From Paenibacillus nasutitermitis (GTDB lineage Bacteria > Bacillota > Bacilli > Paenibacillales > Paenibacillaceae), in the NCBI RefSeq assembly GCF_014641075.1, contig NZ_BMHP01000001.1, forward strand, positions 1,914,171 through 1,978,170: a stretch of DNA of 64,000 nucleotides. Direction: 5' to 3'. Position numbers and translations under genes: made by a program. The notes beneath the pieces are model-generated. The model ran no database searches, was not told where the DNA came from, and was given only the letters and a program-made list of their open reading frames with translations. Each line of letters begins with the position of its first letter. The first letter of the stretch is position 1. Shown piece by piece: positions 16,870 to 25,858 of this stretch.

Positions 16870-16975
16870 AGCTGACCTTTCGCTGGTATGGCGATTCGGA
16901 TCCGGTAACGCTGGTCGACCTCCTCCGCAAATTCCGGAGATGAGGGGAATCGCGGGCGGCTGTATACGTCGGTAG
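16866..16975 (+). pseudogene. uxuA: 5' remnant of uxuA (mannonate dehydratase)
   Basis: ATG 16866 overlaps the regulator stop (ATGA), as in a working operon. The first codons read MKLTFRWYGDSDPVTL, the typical start of UxuA. After a frameshift near 16920 a second frame reads QIPEMRGIAGGCIRR and stops at 16975. Normal UxuA has about 350 residues; only the first ~35 remain. UxuA makes 2-keto-3-deoxygluconate from D-mannonate. This suggests that system A once belonged to a hexuronate pathway. Identification rests on recalled family sequence. Confidence 0.7.
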
Positions 16976-17013
16976 AACGTCGTCGCAGGCGGATCGAACG
17001 AGGCGTTATATGT

Positions 17014-17040
17014 TATACTCGTCTCATCTAAACGGTTAGA
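17014..17040 (+). promoter_or_regulatory. -10 element and LacI-type operator upstream of the lacI-type gene
   Basis: TATACT at 17014-17019 is followed by the palindrome TCTAAACGGTTAGA (17027-17040) with the central CG typical of LacI-family operators. A clear -35 is not visible. The operator sits at the expected transcription start, so autorepression by the encoded LacI protein is likely. A perfect version occurs at 18224. Confidence 0.7.
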
Positions 17041-17059
17041 CCGGAGGTTTCAGATCAGG

Positions 17060-18070
17060 ATGAGTACGATCAAAGATATCGCAAGGCATGCGGGCGTTTC
17101 CGTCGCGACCGTGTCCTATGTGCTAAACAATACCCGGTACGTCAGCCCGGACAAGAAAGAACGGGTAATCGCGGCCATTCAAGAGTTGAACTATGTTCCG
17201 AATGCCGCTGCCCGCGGGCTGCGAGCAAGGGAGAGTCGGACAATCGGACTTATCGTCTCGGATATTTCCAACCCGTTCTACCCAGATCTTGCTAAAGCTT
17301 GCGAGGACGTCGCGCAGCGACACGGTTACGCCGTGCATATGATTAATACGAACGATGAGCCGGAGCGAATGAGGCAAGCTGTGTCGCAAGCCCGCGAAGG
17401 CAAGATCGACGGGCTGATCGTCACGACGGCGCTGGAAGCGGATCGCGAGCTGTTGGAATCGCTTCTGGACCGAGGTTTTCCCGTCGTATTGGCGCACCGC
17501 CGTTTGGAGGGACTGGGCGCAGACCTGATAGAATCGGACAACTTCGGGGGCGGCAAGATCGCCGCTCGTCACATGCTTGCGCTAGGTCATCGACGGATCG
17601 CATTCCTGTCGGGCGTCGAGGGTTCCCCGATCAGCGAATGGCGCGTCGCCGGGTACCGGCAGGCGATGCGGGAAGCAGGGATCGACGTACGGCCGGAATG
17701 GGTGTTGTCGGGTGAAGCCAAATACGCGCAAAGCTACGATCGTACGATTCAATACGCCGATATGGCCGCGGATGCCAGACCGACCGCGATCATCAACGTA
17801 AGCGACATAGGGGCGATGGGCGTGCTTGACGCAGCTGCCGACCGCGGGTTACGGGTTCCGGGAGACGTTGCCGTCATGGGATTCGACGATCTATTCCTCG
17901 CGGCATTCCGATCCGTTCAACTGACGACCGTGCGTATTCCGCGCTACGAGCTGGGAGGACAAGCGACGGAGCTGCTGCTGAAACGGATAGGCAAAGCGGA
18001 AGCGGAGCGGCGGCATGTCGTATTACCGGTAGATTTGGTCATACGGAAAACTTGCGGCGGCGAAGGATGA
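17060..18070 (+). CDS. LacI-family transcriptional regulator
   Basis: The 336-aa product has an N-terminal HTH (TIKDIARHAGVSVATVSYVL) and hinge (NAAARGLRAR), and a periplasmic-binding-like effector domain containing GLIVSDISNPFYPDL and VPGDVAVMGFDD. ATG 17060 follows GGAGGT. It lies directly before the iolC-iolA-SDR genes, and matching palindromes precede both units, so it probably represses this pathway until a pathway sugar or intermediate binds. The effector is not identifiable from sequence. It is unrelated to the DeoR-type IolR of Bacillus subtilis. Confidence 0.93.
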   Translation: MSTIKDIARHAGVSVATVSYVLNNTRYVSPDKKERVIAAIQELNYVPNAAARGLRARESRTIGLIVSDISNPFYPDLAKACEDVAQRHGYAVHMINTNDEPERMRQAVSQAREGKIDGLIVTTALEADRELLESLLDRGFPVVLAHRRLEGLGADLIESDNFGGGKIAARHMLALGHRRIAFLSGVEGSPISEWRVAGYRQAMREAGIDVRPEWVLSGEAKYAQSYDRTIQYADMAADARPTAIINVSDIGAMGVLDAAADRGLRVPGDVAVMGFDDLFLAAFRSVQLTTVRIPRYELGGQATELLLKRIGKAEAERRHVVLPVDLVIRKTCGGEG

Positions 18071-18223
18071 TGAAAGAGCAGGAACTCCGTCGATGTTAGG
18101 TTCTTCGTTACTGTCCAGGCATCCCTGAATAAAGGAGGACCTGAGCAGTAACGGGAAATCCAGTTATTTTTATCGGGACGCTGATAGTTGTAATAAAAAA
18201 TCAAGAGAAATTTTTTTCAAACT

Positions 18224-18243
18224 CCATCTAATCGATTAGATGG
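18224..18243. promoter_or_regulatory. Perfect 20-bp LacI-type operator before iolC
   Basis: CCATCTAATCGATTAGATGG is a perfect palindrome with the central CG of LacI operators, and shares TCTAA-N4-TTAGA with the site at 17027. It lies 31 bp before the iolC start. The gap 18071-18223 otherwise shows no gene; an A/T-rich stretch before the palindrome may contain the promoter. Confidence 0.85.
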
Positions 18244-18274
18244 TCGTGAACATTGACTTAAGGAGGAAGCAATC

Positions 18275-19294
18275 ATGAACGAAATCGTTTTTCATCCGGA
18301 TCGGGATTTGGATTTGATCGGCGTCGGCCGACTGTGCATTGATTTGAACGCGAATGAGATCAAAAGGCCGATGGAGGAGACGAGGACCTTTACCAAATAT
18401 GTTGGCGGATCTCCCGCGAATATTACGATCGCAGCGTCCAGGCTGGGATTGCGCAGCGGGTTTATCGGCCGCGTGGCCGACGATGCATTCGGCCGGTTCA
18501 TTACGGGTTATCTGCGCCAAGAAGGAATTGATACGGCCTGCGTCGTGACCGATCGGCCGGGCAGCGTGACGGGTTTGGCATTTACGGAGATCAAGTCGCC
18601 GACCGAATGCGGCATTCTGATGTACCGAGATCATGTTGCCGATCTGAACCTGGAGTCGGGCGACGTGGACGAAGCGTATATTCGGCGAGCGAAGGCGATT
18701 ATGATTAGCGGCACGGCGCTGGCGAAGAGCCCGTCGCGCGAAGCGGTGTTCCGCGTGATCGAGCTGGCTCGCAAGCATGAGGTCGTATTGTTGTTCGATA
18801 TCGACTATCGTCCCTATTCTTGGGCATCCAGGGACGAGATTTATACGTATTGCCGACTGGCGGCGGGGCAATGCGATGTCATTCTCGGAGGCCGGGAAGA
18901 GTTCGACCTGCTGGAAGAGGCCGGAGGCGCGGAAGAGGAAGACTTCGCCACGGCCAAGCAATGGTTTGCGCATCGGGCGAGGCTGGTCGTCGTGAAGCAT
19001 GGAGGGGACGGCTCGATCGCGTTCGAGAGAGGCGGAGGCGTCTATCGCGCCGGCGTGTTCCCCGCGCAAGTTGTCAAGACGTTCGGAGCCGGGGATTCGT
19101 TCGCGGGGGCCTTCATCTACGGACTGATGCAGGGATGGGCCGTAGACCGCTGTCTCGAATATGGCAGCGCGTCCGCTTCCATTGTCGTTTCCAGCCATAG
19201 CTGCTCTGAAGCCATGCCCTCTAGGGATCAGATCGACGAAATTATTCGAAAGCATATGCCATCACAACTATCTCGGGAGGGAACCCATCTATGA
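18275..19294 (+). CDS. iolC: 5-dehydro-2-deoxygluconokinase
   Basis: The 339-aa PfkB-family kinase is very close to Bacillus IolC in the stretches I recall: [39 protein letters not shown], and [13 protein letters not shown] near the end. The PfkB signature [13 protein letters not shown] supplies the catalytic Asp. In inositol breakdown it phosphorylates 5-dehydro-2-deoxy-D-gluconate. ATG 18275 follows AGGAGG, and the gene overlaps iolA by four bases (ATGA). None of iolB, iolD, iolE, iolG or iolJ is in the window, so the pathway must be completed elsewhere, or the enzyme serves a variant route. Confidence 0.93.
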   Translation: MNEIVFHPDRDLDLIGVGRLCIDLNANEIKRPMEETRTFTKYVGGSPANITIAASRLGLRSGFIGRVADDAFGRFITGYLRQEGIDTACVVTDRPGSVTGLAFTEIKSPTECGILMYRDHVADLNLESGDVDEAYIRRAKAIMISGTALAKSPSREAVFRVIELARKHEVVLLFDIDYRPYSWASRDEIYTYCRLAAGQCDVILGGREEFDLLEEAGGAEEEDFATAKQWFAHRARLVVVKHGGDGSIAFERGGGVYRAGVFPAQVVKTFGAGDSFAGAFIYGLMQGWAVDRCLEYGSASASIVVSSHSCSEAMPSRDQIDEIIRKHMPSQLSREGTHL

Positions 19295-20739
19295 ATCAGA
19301 TCCAAACTATACGTAATTATATCGGCGGCGAGTGGTTGCCATCGGCTTCGAACCGAACGGAAATCGTACCGAATCCGGCGACGGGCGAGATATTGGCTTA
19401 CGTGCCGTATTCAACGGCGGAAGACGTCCAGGCAGCCATACAGGCGGCTGTGGAAGCGTCGCGCCGATGGCGCAGGGAGCCGGTTCCGAAGCGGGCGCGA
19501 ATTCTGTTCAAGTACCAGCAGATTCTGGTCGAGCACTGGGACGAGCTGGCCAGGCTGATCACGATCGAGAATGGCAAGAGTTATGGAGAAGCTTACGGGG
19601 AAGTGCTGCGCGGCATCGAATGCGTCGAATTCGCAGCGGGTGCGCCCACATTAATGATGGGCAGCGTACTGCCCGATATCGCAACGGGCATCGAATCCGC
19701 GATGTACCGTTATCCCATCGGTGTCGTGGGCGGCATAACTCCTTTTAACTTTCCGATGATGGTTCCCTGCTGGATGTTCCCTCTGGCGATCGCTTGCGGG
19801 AACACGTTCGTGCTGAAACCGTCCGAACGAACGCCGCTACTCGCGAACCGGCTCGCCGAGCTGCTCGCGGAAGCGGGCTTGCCTGCTGGCGTGTTCAATA
19901 TCGTACACGGGGCGCACGATGTCGTTAATGAGTTGTTGGAGAACGAAGGCATCAATGCCATTTCGTTCGTCGGTTCGCAGCCTGTCGCGGAGTACGTCTA
20001 TAAGACGGGTGCGGCGAACGGCAAACGCGTGCAGGCGCTGGCTGGCGCCAAGAACCATTCCATCGTTCTGCCGGACGCCAATCTGGAGCTTGCGGTGAAA
20101 GAAATCACGAACGCCGCTTTTGGCTCGGCCGGAGAACGCTGCATGGCTTGTTCTGTCGTCGTCGCCGTCGGGGACGCAGCGGATAAGCTGGTCGAGGCGT
20201 TGCGGCAGTCGGCTGCGAATCTTACGATCGGCAACGGATCGGAGCCGAATGTATTCCTCGGTCCGGTGATCCGCGAATCCCACAAAGCGCGCACCCTATC
20301 TTATATCGAGCGGGGTGAAGCGGAAGGTGCCGAGCTGGTGCTGGACGGCCGCGAAGTCGACGCCGCGCGCGGCGAGGGCTATTTCGTCGGTCCGACGATC
20401 TTCGACCGGGTCCAGCCAGGGATGAACATATGGACGGACGAAATCTTCGCGCCGGTGCTGTCGATCGTCCGCGCGGATACGCTTCAGGACGCGATCACGA
20501 TCACCAACCGCTCCGAATTCGCGAACGGCGCTTGCCTCTACACCGACAGCTCGGCCGCGATCCGCGAGTTCCGCGATACGATCGACGCAGGCATGCTGGG
20601 CGTGAACGTCGGCGTACCCGCCCCGATGGCGTTCTTCCCTTTCTCGGGCTACAAGAAATCGTTCTACGGCGATCTTCATGCGAACGGGCGCGATGGCGTG
20701 GAGTTCTACACGCGCAAGAAGATGATCGTGCAACGGTAA
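19291..20739 (+). CDS. iolA: Methylmalonate-semialdehyde dehydrogenase (CoA-acylating)
   Basis: The 482-aa aldehyde dehydrogenase has the marks of the IolA/MmsA subgroup. These are [27 protein letters not shown] in place of the usual ELGGK (loss of the general-base Glu, typical of CoA-acylating members), catalytic Cys in GERCMACSV, and the tail [12 protein letters not shown] and [15 protein letters not shown]. It turns malonate or methylmalonate semialdehyde into acetyl- or propionyl-CoA with NAD. The gene is translationally coupled to iolC. This enzyme also gives the cluster a CoA link to the crotonase/CoA-transferase unit, though they may be unrelated in function. Confidence 0.93.
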   Translation: MNQIQTIRNYIGGEWLPSASNRTEIVPNPATGEILAYVPYSTAEDVQAAIQAAVEASRRWRREPVPKRARILFKYQQILVEHWDELARLITIENGKSYGEAYGEVLRGIECVEFAAGAPTLMMGSVLPDIATGIESAMYRYPIGVVGGITPFNFPMMVPCWMFPLAIACGNTFVLKPSERTPLLANRLAELLAEAGLPAGVFNIVHGAHDVVNELLENEGINAISFVGSQPVAEYVYKTGAANGKRVQALAGAKNHSIVLPDANLELAVKEITNAAFGSAGERCMACSVVVAVGDAADKLVEALRQSAANLTIGNGSEPNVFLGPVIRESHKARTLSYIERGEAEGAELVLDGREVDAARGEGYFVGPTIFDRVQPGMNIWTDEIFAPVLSIVRADTLQDAITITNRSEFANGACLYTDSSAAIREFRDTIDAGMLGVNVGVPAPMAFFPFSGYKKSFYGDLHANGRDGVEFYTRKKMIVQR

Positions 20740-20786
20740 GTTCCGACAGCAGTTCGGTAATCCATTCGATAGAAAAGGGCGGTTGA

Positions 20787-21560
20787 ATGACTATGGCAAA
20801 CTTGAATTTATTCGATTTGACGGGAAGAAAGGTGATCGTAACCGGGGCGGGCCGCGGTTTGGGACGGGGTATCGCAGCGGCGCTGGCTACGGCGGGCGCG
20901 GAAGTCGTTATCCTCGATATCGCCGATGCGGCAGTGAATACCGCGACTGAACTGGCCGCAAGCGGTCTGACCGTGCACGTGGTGAAGGGAAATTTGATGG
21001 ACAGAGCCGATTTGGAGCGCGGCTTCCGGGAATCCGTTGACGTTCTTGGAGGTAGGGTCGACATTCTCGTCAATAACGCGGGCATGCACGATCGCAGAGC
21101 TTGTCTCGACCTTCCGGTCGAAAGCTGGGACAAGGTGCTGGAGCTGAACATTACGGCGGTGTATCAGCTTTGCCGCTTGGCGGGGGCGATTATGGTCGGC
21201 CAAGGGAACGGAAAAATCATCAACATGGCGTCCATGCTCAGTTTCCTGGGCGGCTTCAACGCTTCCGCGTACGCGGTCAGCAAGGCGGGCATCGCCCAAT
21301 TGACGAAATCCTTGTCCAATGAATGGGCAGGACGCGGCGTGCAAGTCAATGCCATCGCTCCAGGTTATATGGCGACGGAGATGAATACGGATTTGCTTCA
21401 TGACGACGTCCGTCTACCGCAGGTCAACGCGCGCATACCGGCCGGACGCTGGGGCAATCCAGACGACCTGGCGGGCGTCAGCATATTCCTTTCGTCAGCC
21501 GCTTCCGATTATATATCGGGAGTGATCGTGCCCGTTGACGGCGGATACTTGGCGAGATAG
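20787..21560 (+). CDS. KduD-like short-chain dehydrogenase
   Basis: This 257-aa classical SDR has TGAGRGLGRGIA (cofactor loop), NNAGMHDR, active-site Ser and YxxxK in ASMLSFLGG and SAYAVSKAG, and C-terminal NAIAPGYMATEMNT, IPAGRWGNPDDLAG and VDGGYLAR. The last segments closely resemble KduD (2-deoxy-D-gluconate 3-dehydrogenase). ATG 20787 lies 47 bp after iolA, and a terminator follows. With IolC and IolA it could oxidise a deoxy-sugar acid or an inositol isomer; the uxuA remnant makes a hexuronate link possible. The gene symbol is left open because SDR substrates are hard to call. Confidence 0.88.
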   Translation: MTMANLNLFDLTGRKVIVTGAGRGLGRGIAAALATAGAEVVILDIADAAVNTATELAASGLTVHVVKGNLMDRADLERGFRESVDVLGGRVDILVNNAGMHDRRACLDLPVESWDKVLELNITAVYQLCRLAGAIMVGQGNGKIINMASMLSFLGGFNASAYAVSKAGIAQLTKSLSNEWAGRGVQVNAIAPGYMATEMNTDLLHDDVRLPQVNARIPAGRWGNPDDLAGVSIFLSSAASDYISGVIVPVDGGYLAR

Positions 21561-21657
21561 GTGGGCCTTTGAAAAAAGGAGCTGCCGATTCCATGGATAC
21601 CATTAGATTGGATCCTGTTGAAATATGATTTTAATCTTAAATTAGTAATTGTCGAAT

Positions 21658-21700
21658 ACAAACAGCTTACCCGGTTATCCGAGTAAGCTGTTTGTCATTT
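21658..21700 (+). terminator. Terminator after the iolC-iolA-SDR unit
   Basis: ACAAACAGCTTAC and GTAAGCTGTTTGT (21658-21670/21683-21695) form a 13-bp stem, extended by CGG/CCG inside, followed by a modest T-rich stretch. It closes the GC-rich island. Confidence 0.8.
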
Positions 21701-22439
21701 AACAACACGACATCACCGTTGATGTAATCAAATTCATCCATAATAGGATATACATCGAATGCACGTCAGCTCCGTCAACTCCTCCGTAATTTGCCGAGCC
21801 GCAGCGACGACCCCCCGTACATAAATCAAAATAAGGTACCTCGCTGGATTATTAGTAAGAAAGATCATGAACGAAGGTTCTCATTGGGTTACATTAGAGC
21901 AGGAGGGGGGGCGAATGTCGACGTATGAAAGTGTGATTCAACTAGTGGTGGATGAGATTGATGTCAGTTTAGGAGGGAATATGAAATCTCCAGGTGCTTG
22001 AGCTTCGGTCAGATACCAGAGCAGCTCATGAAGTTGCCGCATGATCGGGAATACCTCGAACATTTGCTTCGCGGCTTCCGGGGGCTTGCCGTCATTCTCG
22101 TCCCTTGAAGGTAGCTTCGGAAAGCTTCTGTCCTGCGCTGAAGCAATCATACACCGTATACAAGCCGAAGCAATTCTCGCAATCGGCCTGCATTCTAAGT
22201 CGGTTCAGGTCGGGAATAGACTCTGCCCAGAAAGCTATCCTGTGATAAGGAATGGGGGGATGGGAATGAGAAAATTTTAAATATTTATTACCTTTATTAT
22301 CGTGCATTATTCGAAGATAGCGGCTGGAAACATATTGCTGGCACGAAAGGTTCGAAATATCAGTATTTTATAGTTCCCTTTTGTCGAGTTACCGTTTTAA
22401 TAAACGGTCTGCAGCCATGATCCGAAGGAGTGAACAACC
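21701..22439. other. Gene-free stretch with apparent coding debris
   Basis: About 740 bp hold no convincing gene. A short frame at 21915-22001 (MSTYESVIQLVVDEIDVSLG) has a strong GGAGGGGGGG site but ends after 28 codons, as though fused to unrelated DNA. Minus-strand frames at 21938-22150 and 22092-22307 look like broken pieces of one gene but match nothing I can name. The A/T-rich part 22270-22430 probably contains the promoter of the next operon. No boundary repeat was seen. Confidence 0.5.
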
Positions 22440-24020
22440 ATGTTAGAAAAACGAATACAGGCATCTGCTCCCTTATTAAGGAGGCATGGAATCAGATCTT
22501 TGTGCTCGAAATCCTTGCTGTCTTCCTTTTTCATAACCGCTGTGTTCTATATGTGCTCGGGATGCGAATGGTCGAATCAGCGCGGATTAAATGACAGCAG
22601 TTCACACGAAAAGCCCGCTATTTCTATTGTCATCAGCAATCTTGGAATGACTTTTCCAGCCGGAATGGACGAAAATAACAATCCCTACTTGAACTACATC
22701 GAGAAGATGAATGATCTGGATATTAAAGTGAGTACTCCGCCGCCGGAGGTGTATGAGGAGAAACTGGATGTCATTATGTCCTCCGGAAATTTGCCCGATC
22801 TGCTCCATACCTACAACTCTGTCTGGTTTAATCATTATGCCATGCAGGGAAGCCTTCTTTCCCTCGATGATTTGATTAACCAATACGGACCCAATCTCAA
22901 GGAAAAAATCCCGGACTCGGTATGGGACAGAGTCCGGTACAACGGGAAAATTTATGCTGTCCCAAGCTTGAATGAGGTCATCGGCAATGAGATTATGTAT
23001 GCCCGCAAGGATTGGCTGGATCGTTTGGGATTGAAGCCGCCCGTTGCACTGGATGACTATTACGAAGTCATGAAGGCTTTTACCAGAAATGATCCCGATG
23101 GCAACGGCAAACAGGATACGGTAGGGCTTACCCTGATGACGGACATGAGCCGGTCTTCGCCTTTCTTTGGCGCATTTGGCACACAGCTGAACGCCTGGTT
23201 CGAGAGGAATGGCAAGCTCGTAAACGGCAGCATTATGCCGGAAACCAAGAAAGCGCTCGCATATTTGGCCCGCTTGTATCATGAGGGGCTGCTCGATCGC
23301 GAATTCCCCTTGAATCTGCATAACAATTTGTATGAGAAGGTGGAGAATGGAAAGGTCGGCTTGTTCTCGGCCACCTGGTACGATACCCGAGGTCCCATTG
23401 CCGCCAATATGAAGAAAGATCCAAATGCCCGGTGGATAGCCCTGGACTACCCGACAGGTATCCACGGTGAGAAAGGCGTGAACAGCCAGGATAATATACG
23501 CGGATACAACGTCATACCCGTCGGAACCAAACATCCGGAGCTGGTCATCAAAATGCTGGATTTCATTGCCGGCGACTATAAGAATTTGAAGCTGGGCTTT
23601 GAGAATGAGATCTGGACAATGGAGAACGGACAGATGGTAACGGATTTTGCGATGCATGACCAACATCTGTACAGAGGCATTTATCAATCGTTAGTGGATG
23701 TGCCGGACCCTGTATTGTTCAAGGAAAGACTGGACTCGCTGGGTGATTTTCATCTGTATGATAATTTGCAAACGATTGAACAGAATCTCATAGAAAATGA
23801 GTTTTACGGGATTCCTACACCGGCCATGAGCCACTATGACAAGCAGCTGAAGGATCTGCAAGACGGTTTAATCAATATTATTATGGGCATTGAGCCCATA
23901 GATGCCTTTGATCGGTTTGTGGAGCAATGGAAGCAGCAGGGTGGGGACGAAATAACTAAAGAAGTGAACGAATGGTACGGGAAACAAAAGAAATCGGGGA
24001 GGGGGCGGGATACGCAATGA
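22440..24020 (+). CDS. Solute-binding lipoprotein coupled to a kinase, system B
   Basis: The 526-aa product has a late hydrophobic signal (FFITAVFYMCSGC) ending in a lipobox with Cys near residue 42. The body is of the LplA/YtcQ large SBP class, with MYARKDWLDRLGLKPPV, DPDGNGKQDTVGL and a C terminus containing DAFDRFVEQWKQQGG. ATG 22440 follows GAAGGAG. The stop overlaps the kinase start (ATGA). It is grouped with the kinase and regulator, not with the permeases, and a second SBP gene follows the permeases. It may therefore present ligand to the kinase as well as, or instead of, to the importer (inference). Confidence 0.9.
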   Translation: MLEKRIQASAPLLRRHGIRSLCSKSLLSSFFITAVFYMCSGCEWSNQRGLNDSSSHEKPAISIVISNLGMTFPAGMDENNNPYLNYIEKMNDLDIKVSTPPPEVYEEKLDVIMSSGNLPDLLHTYNSVWFNHYAMQGSLLSLDDLINQYGPNLKEKIPDSVWDRVRYNGKIYAVPSLNEVIGNEIMYARKDWLDRLGLKPPVALDDYYEVMKAFTRNDPDGNGKQDTVGLTLMTDMSRSSPFFGAFGTQLNAWFERNGKLVNGSIMPETKKALAYLARLYHEGLLDREFPLNLHNNLYEKVENGKVGLFSATWYDTRGPIAANMKKDPNARWIALDYPTGIHGEKGVNSQDNIRGYNVIPVGTKHPELVIKMLDFIAGDYKNLKLGFENEIWTMENGQMVTDFAMHDQHLYRGIYQSLVDVPDPVLFKERLDSLGDFHLYDNLQTIEQNLIENEFYGIPTPAMSHYDKQLKDLQDGLINIIMGIEPIDAFDRFVEQWKQQGGDEITKEVNEWYGKQKKSGRGRDTQ

Positions 24021-25858
24021 CTAAACTGCTGTACTGGATTGGAGAACGTTATTCGAGAAATATCCAGATGCGCCTTACGGGCTATTTTCTCCTTATCCTG
24101 CTTCCGCTGGTCTTGGTCAGTTTGTTTGCTATCGAGAAATCCCGCGATATTCTTTATGAGCAGGCGGTTGAGCGGACGCAGATGGCGCTGTCCTCCACGA
24201 TGGACTATATTGATTTGGCATTGCAGAACGTGGAGGAGATCTCAGCCGTCATCGCTGCCGACCCCAGCATAATTGAGCTGTTGAACAAAAACAATTCGAA
24301 TTTGTCGCCGGAATCGATCGTCGATTATTCGCTTATTCTCAAGCAGTTATCCAATTTGATTTCCGTCAATCGGTTTGTCTCGGAGATTTCAATTTACCAT
24401 CAGGCTTCCCATATGCTTATCTCTACGAATTTTGGAGGGCGCCGGATTTTATCGGAACCTCAACAGGATTGGCTGGTTAATGCCTCCCGTACCAACGGGA
24501 CGGGACTGCGTTATATGCTAGCGGATGCACAGGTCGCAGATGGGATGACGCTTGGCAGCTTGTTGAACGCCGACAGCCTCTTCCTGGTCCGTTCCATGGA
24601 TTTATATAATACGGACCGCAAGTCCAATCTGTTGGTTGTAACCTTTAACAAGAACAAGCTTCTTAATGCAATCAAGGTGCTGCTCCCCTCGAAGAACACC
24701 CGGATAAGCCTGCGTAATGAGAAGGGAGAGCTGGTTGTGGAAACTGGCAGCGGCGGGGAATTGGCGGAGCAGCACATCGTTGACAGCGAAATGGCAGTTA
24801 CGATTGACTCCGAATATTCACTCTGGAGGCTGACCCTGGTCCAGCCCAAAGAAGAACTTTATGAGCAGACCGATCAATTGCGTATGTTCACTTATACGAT
24901 TATTGCAGTCAGCATTCTCCTGGCAGTGGGCATTTCGTGGGTGGTGTACAGCGGCATCGCCTCGCCCGTACACAAGCTTTCCCGGGGGATGAAGCAGCTT
25001 GGCAACGGCAAGCTGGATATCAAGCTGGAGAATAAACGAAAGGATGAATTCGGGTTTCTGATCGATTCATTTAATCAGATGACTATTTATCAGAAGCATC
25101 TGATCGAGGACCATTATGAGCAGCAGCTGCGGTTAACCACTACGGAGCTTAAATTTCTGCAATCGCAGATCAACCCTCATTTTCTGTATAACACGCTGGA
25201 TTCCATCTACTGGATGGCCAAAAACTACGAGGCGGAGGAAATAAGCGAAATGGTCATGAACCTGTCCAAGTTTTTTCGTTTAAGCCTGAATAAGGGCAAG
25301 GAAGTGTTCTCCATCGAAGAGAGCCTGGTCCATCTTCATTACTACATCCGGATCCAGCAGCTGCGTTTTCTTGAAAATTTCACGGTGGCGTACCAGATTG
25401 CGGAAGAGAGCAAGGATGTACTGATCATGAAGCTGATGCTTCAGCCTCTGGTGGAGAATGCCATTTTGCACGGTATGGAGGGACGAACGAGCGGAGGTCT
25501 CCTGAGTATCTCCAGTTGGGTGGACGACAAGCAGTTCCTGAACATCAGTGTACAAGATAATGGAACCGGGATAGAAGGCAAACGTCTTTGCTATATTCAA
25601 AACGAGTTGAAGCAAATGGGGCAGCGCAGTTATCCTTCCCTGTCACAGGATCAAGAAAACGTCAAGGATCTGTTCGGCCTGCGAAACGTGTATACCCGAA
25701 TGCAGCTGTATTATGGCAAGCAATCGGTGATGGCGATCCGCAGTATAGTAGGAGAAGGGACGACGGTTACTCTCTCGATTCCCCTGGACCGCTGTAAGGA
25801 GACTCTTCAGCAGCAAACCGGACTCTATGATCAAATGAAGGAGGAGGCATCCCTATGA
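24017..25858 (+). CDS. YesM-type sensor histidine kinase, system B
   Basis: I place the start at ATG 24017, overlapping the SBP stop (ATGA) with GGGGAGGGGG upstream; the frame is open to 23972 within the SBP gene. The 613-aa protein has a membrane segment near residues 16-36, a Cache-like outer region, a second segment near 290-310, HAMP, QSQINPHFLYN with phospho-acceptor H388, and ATPase boxes (ENAILHGME, VQDNGTGIEG). It is coupled by ATGA to the regulator gene as well, so SBP, kinase and regulator are made together. Confidence 0.94.
   Translation: MTKLLYWIGERYSRNIQMRLTGYFLLILLPLVLVSLFAIEKSRDILYEQAVERTQMALSSTMDYIDLALQNVEEISAVIAADPSIIELLNKNNSNLSPESIVDYSLILKQLSNLISVNRFVSEISIYHQASHMLISTNFGGRRILSEPQQDWLVNASRTNGTGLRYMLADAQVADGMTLGSLLNADSLFLVRSMDLYNTDRKSNLLVVTFNKNKLLNAIKVLLPSKNTRISLRNEKGELVVETGSGGELAEQHIVDSEMAVTIDSEYSLWRLTLVQPKEELYEQTDQLRMFTYTIIAVSILLAVGISWVVYSGIASPVHKLSRGMKQLGNGKLDIKLENKRKDEFGFLIDSFNQMTIYQKHLIEDHYEQQLRLTTTELKFLQSQINPHFLYNTLDSIYWMAKNYEAEEISEMVMNLSKFFRLSLNKGKEVFSIEESLVHLHYYIRIQQLRFLENFTVAYQIAEESKDVLIMKLMLQPLVENAILHGMEGRTSGGLLSISSWVDDKQFLNISVQDNGTGIEGKRLCYIQNELKQMGQRSYPSLSQDQENVKDLFGLRNVYTRMQLYYGKQSVMAIRSIVGEGTTVTLSIPLDRCKETLQQQTGLYDQMKEEASL

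Noticed and set aside
18236..19255. Long minus-strand frame (339 codons) opposite iolC
   Set aside because: It is antisense to a clearly conserved kinase gene in GC-rich DNA, where long shadow frames are expected.
21938..22307. Minus-strand frames of 60-70 codons
   Set aside because: They have no ribosome site and no family match; at best they are debris, so they are described under the gene-free stretch and not called as genes.
22602..23687. Long minus-strand frame (361 codons) opposite the system B SBP
   Set aside because: It lies wholly inside a well-supported lipoprotein gene, has no ribosome site and no recognisable domain.
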